Origin: Anaerolineales bacterium | Lineage (GTDB): Bacteria; Chloroflexota; Anaerolineae; Promineifilales; Promineifilaceae | Length of the DNA: 7,554 nt | Direction of reading: 5' to 3' | Assembly (NCBI GenBank): GCA_020432595.1 | Contig: JAGQGA010000254.1 | Location: forward strand, 1 to 7,554 | Shown here: piece after piece, positions 5,384 to 7,554 of the stretch | Position numbering within the stretch: position 1 is the stretch's first letter | Layout of the letters: each line of letters opens with the position of its first letter | Notes under the pieces: generated by a model | Databases searched by the model: none | What the model was told of the DNA's origin: nothing | The model's input: the letters and a program-made list of their open reading frames with translations, nothing else | Program-made: the position numbers and the translations under genes

Positions 5384-7447
5384 TCAAAAATGTTGGACAA
5401 AAGACGGCCGTTTGTTCCGCTTTTCCCTAGGTGTTTTTTCAACTGACTGGCTCTGTTGGACATTGGGAAGCATCGCATTAACAAGACTACCCGCCACACT
5501 GACATTATACATGATGATAGCCAATGGAACCCCAGTACCAAAAAAGAAAATTCCCCCCATTGAAGTCAAAGCAGGCCCAAAAGCTGCTACCAAATTACCG
5601 CGCATATTGCGCTTAAACCGCTCACCAATCTCAAAAAGGTGGGGAAGGTGCTCCAGAGAGCCATTCATCAAAACAACCTGTGCTGTATCTGTGGCAGCCG
5701 TCGTCGCCCCACTCAGCGACACAGAAACAGTTGCCTGTTTTAAGGCAATCGCATCGTTTATACCATCTCCCACAAAGCAAACGCACCGCCCTTCCTTTTC
5801 TAAACTTTCCACCAACGCCGCTTTATCTTGCGGCAATACTTCTGCAAAAAAGCGATCAATCCCAACTGCCCTGGCTAATGCTTGGGTAGGCTCAGTGTGG
5901 TCGCCAGAGATAATAGCTAATTCTAAGCCGCGAGCATGAAGCGCATTGATAACCTCTTGCGTTTCTGGACGCACCGTCGGCTGTAGTTCCAGAATACCCG
6001 CCAGCTGATCATTAAAAGCAACATACACAAGGGAAACCGTTCTGGCCGCTTCTCTGGCTTGAAAGGTGTCTAATTCTGGTGGTAACTCAACACCCTTCAT
6101 CTCCATAAACCGCGCACTCCCTATTTGAATGTGTCGCCCACCAACGGTTGCCTCGATGCCATAGCCAATTTTATATGCGGCATCATCTATGTCGGGGAGA
6201 GAAAGACCGCGAGCTTTGGCCGATTTCACAATCGCCCGAGCAATCGGATGACTCTGTTTCGCCTCAACAGCGGCTGTATCACGCAAAAATTCGTTTTCAT
6301 CAAGGCCGTTGAAAGTGCGAATGCGGCTGACGTGCGGCTCTTCCAGTGTTAACGTCCCTGTCTTGTCAAAAACAACCGTGTCAACCGTTGCCAATAGTTC
6401 CAAAACACGGCCGTCTTTCACCAATATCCCTTGTTTTGAAGCAATGTTGAGAAAATTCAGCATACTCAAGGGCGAGGACAAACGCAAACCATCACTAAAA
6501 TAGCTATTGAGCATGGCAGTCGCTGCCGTAGGCCCCCCACTCGCCAAGGCCACGCCGCTTAAACCCAGTATCGGCATGACACCCTGATCGAGAATTCGCT
6601 CACTACGCGCCTCAGTTGTGGTTCGATAATCAACTGTCTGTTCCAATATCTGCCCAATCTTAGCGGCGATTGTTGTACTGCCTGTTTCCCGCACGTTAAT
6701 ATAGATACGCCCCGATAACACAACGGTAGCGGCCAAGACCATATCACCAACGGTACGTTCAACAGGCTGAGACTCACCCGTAAGCATATGTTGATCAACA
6801 GATGCAGCCCCTTTGGTGATCTCACCATCTATGGGAATAACTTGCCCAGCATCAACAATAACAATATCGTCTATTTTTAGCTGCTCAAAGGGAATCTCGA
6901 TTTCTCGGTCGCGCTGCACCCACACGGTGCGCGGCTGTTGGCCAAAGATATCTATCAGCTTATGGCGCGAACGATCTTCGCTCATTAACATGAGCTTACG
7001 ACCGCCAAAATAAAGCGTGCAGGCCAGTGCGCCTGTAATATAAAAATGGCCCAAAACAAGCGTGGCAATGGCCGTTGAATCAATAAGGGTTGCCCTGAGC
7101 CGTTTTTCCTTAAGCCCTTCATAAGCATGGGCGAAAATGGGGATAGACGTATAGGCAATGCCGGCACTAACAGCAAGACCAAGGGGCAATGATATCAAAG
7201 GATTGACAACGGCCAGACCTAAGCTGGCAACTGACAAACCAAGATAGAGCTGTAAGTTGGCCTCTTCAGCCTCGCCTAACGTTTCATCTTCTAGCTCCTC
7301 CTCCACCAACCGTTCACCATGCCGCAGCTGATGCCATTTCTCAACTGTTGTCTGGCCTAGCTCACGCCACCGATTTCGATAGCCCACCGCCTGTGAGCCA
7401 ACCAAGCTACCTGCACCCGCAATCATTAAGGTTGTCAAAAGGGGCAT
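5384..7447 (-). CDS. P1B-like P-type ATPase with atypical transport motif
   Basis: This is a 687-residue membrane pump. Family motifs appear in order: actuator TGES (223-226), phosphorylation site DKTGTLT (Asp361), the Ser-His-Pro motif (399-401) typical of the heavy-metal class, SGDH (514-517) and GDGIND (560-565). Membrane pairs lie near 65-105, 120-150, 288-332 and 615-660. There is no N-terminal HMA domain or CxxC; instead there is a short hydrophobic start and an acidic stretch (43-63). Where metal pumps have CPC, CPH, SPC or TPC ahead of the GILVKDG strand, this protein has Ser-Ser-Pro-Leu (324-327). The last membrane segment has MYNVSVAG, unlike copper or zinc exporters. ATP-driven transport is secure; the ion or molecule is not. 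The C-terminal tail (662-687) is basic. The ATG at 7447 has AGGA 11 bases upstream, overlapping the stop of the preceding gene. Confidence 0.9.
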   Translation of the reverse strand: MPLLTTLMIAGAGSLVGSQAVGYRNRWRELGQTTVEKWHQLRHGERLVEEELEDETLGEAEEANLQLYLGLSVASLGLAVVNPLISLPLGLAVSAGIAYTSIPIFAHAYEGLKEKRLRATLIDSTAIATLVLGHFYITGALACTLYFGGRKLMLMSEDRSRHKLIDIFGQQPRTVWVQRDREIEIPFEQLKIDDIVIVDAGQVIPIDGEITKGAASVDQHMLTGESQPVERTVGDMVLAATVVLSGRIYINVRETGSTTIAAKIGQILEQTVDYRTTTEARSERILDQGVMPILGLSGVALASGGPTAATAMLNSYFSDGLRLSSPLSMLNFLNIASKQGILVKDGRVLELLATVDTVVFDKTGTLTLEEPHVSRIRTFNGLDENEFLRDTAAVEAKQSHPIARAIVKSAKARGLSLPDIDDAAYKIGYGIEATVGGRHIQIGSARFMEMKGVELPPELDTFQAREAARTVSLVYVAFNDQLAGILELQPTVRPETQEVINALHARGLELAIISGDHTEPTQALARAVGIDRFFAEVLPQDKAALVESLEKEGRCVCFVGDGINDAIALKQATVSVSLSGATTAATDTAQVVLMNGSLEHLPHLFEIGERFKRNMRGNLVAAFGPALTSMGGIFFFGTGVPLAIIMYNVSVAGSLVNAMLPNVQQSQSVEKTPREKRNKRPSFVQHF
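5404..5411. repeat. ACGGCCGT palindrome at the 3' end of the P-type ATPase gene
   Basis: Read as Arg-Pro within the last nine residues of the pump (KRPSF), so it lies in the basic tail outside the conserved fold. Confidence 0.95.
6407..6414. repeat. ACGGCCGT palindrome in the P-type ATPase core
   Basis: Read as Asp-Gly-Arg in the VKDGRVLE segment (344-351), just ahead of the phosphorylation domain. Confidence 0.95.
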
Positions 7448-7460
7448 TGTTTATAGTGTC

Positions 7461-7554
7461 CTAAAAATAAGATTGCAACTCACCACGTCGGCGAATATCA
7501 AGTGTAGCACAATGAATACCACCTAAAAACGGGTAATAGGCTTCATAATCAATC
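7461..7554 (-). CDS. Amidinotransferase (AGAT-like), C-terminal end (runs off right edge)
   Basis: Only the last 30 codons are present, ending at TAG (7463-7461). The fragment contains GGIHCATLDIRRRGELQSYF, which matches the C-terminus of the arginine:glycine amidinotransferase family. There, the cysteine in the G-x-H-C motif attacks arginine and carries the amidino group. Here the Cys codon is at 7511-7509. Human AGAT and cyanobacterial CyrA/SxtG-type enzymes end in a very similar RRRG...QSY sequence. The likely reaction is transfer of the amidino group of arginine to an amine such as glycine. The acceptor cannot be judged from this fragment. Agmatine or arginine deiminases share the fold but usually end differently. 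The P-type ATPase starts 13 bp downstream, so the two are probably one operon. Confidence 0.75.
   Translation of the reverse strand, partial: IDYEAYYPFLGGIHCATLDIRRRGELQSYF

Noticed and set aside
5307..5939. Plus-strand open frame of 210 codons
   Set aside because: It runs opposite to the 3' part of the P-type ATPase gene, whose motifs are unmistakable. The plus-strand product has no recognisable domain.
324..6414. CRISPR array or transposon ends formed by the ACGGCCGT copies
   Set aside because: Copies are unevenly spaced, lie inside intact genes without disrupting frames, and show no spacers, target duplications or transposase.

Overview
The window is a compact bacterial gene cluster in which every credible gene lies on the minus strand, so transcription runs from the right edge to the left. 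Base composition is moderate and genes are packed with 4-bp overlaps or gaps of a few bases. The organism cannot be fixed from sequence alone. The fused ECF ATPase, a Soj-like ParA with a ribbon-helix-helix partner, and a very frequent intragenic palindrome suggest a free-living bacterium, possibly Chloroflexota; this is a low-confidence inference.

Right part (7554 to 5384): the last 30 codons of an amidinotransferase of the arginine:glycine amidinotransferase type, ending in the catalytic-cysteine motif, are followed 13 bp later by a complete P-type ATPase. The ATPase is built like a heavy-metal (P1B) pump. However, it has no N-terminal metal-binding domain and carries Ser-Ser-Pro-Leu where the usual CPC/CPH/SPC transport motif should be, so its substrate is uncertain.

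Middle (5383 to 3134): a 102-bp gap with a perfect TATAAT box probably starts a second transcription unit. It encodes an unrecognised membrane-anchored protein, a short membrane-anchored helix-hairpin-helix protein, a ParA/Soj ATPase with a TTG start inside a TTGA overlap, and an 83-residue ribbon-helix-helix protein that is probably the ParA partner.

Left part (3133 to 1): the same tightly spaced run continues with a class I SAM-dependent methyltransferase, a fused double ATPase subunit (EcfA-EcfA') and the membrane subunit EcfT of an energy-coupling-factor vitamin/metal transporter. It ends with the first 62 codons of a lipoprotein with a Gly/Asn repeat, which runs off the left edge. No substrate-binding S component is visible.

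The most striking feature is not a gene. The palindrome ACGGCCGT occurs ten times in 7.5 kb (chance expectation about 0.1), always inside coding sequence and spread over six unrelated genes, seven times as AACGGCCGTT. It resembles the HIP1 palindrome of cyanobacteria in behaviour but not in sequence. One copy grows to a 22-bp perfect palindrome in parA, and two copies share 19 identical bases in unrelated genes, giving both proteins the same ETAVWL hexapeptide.
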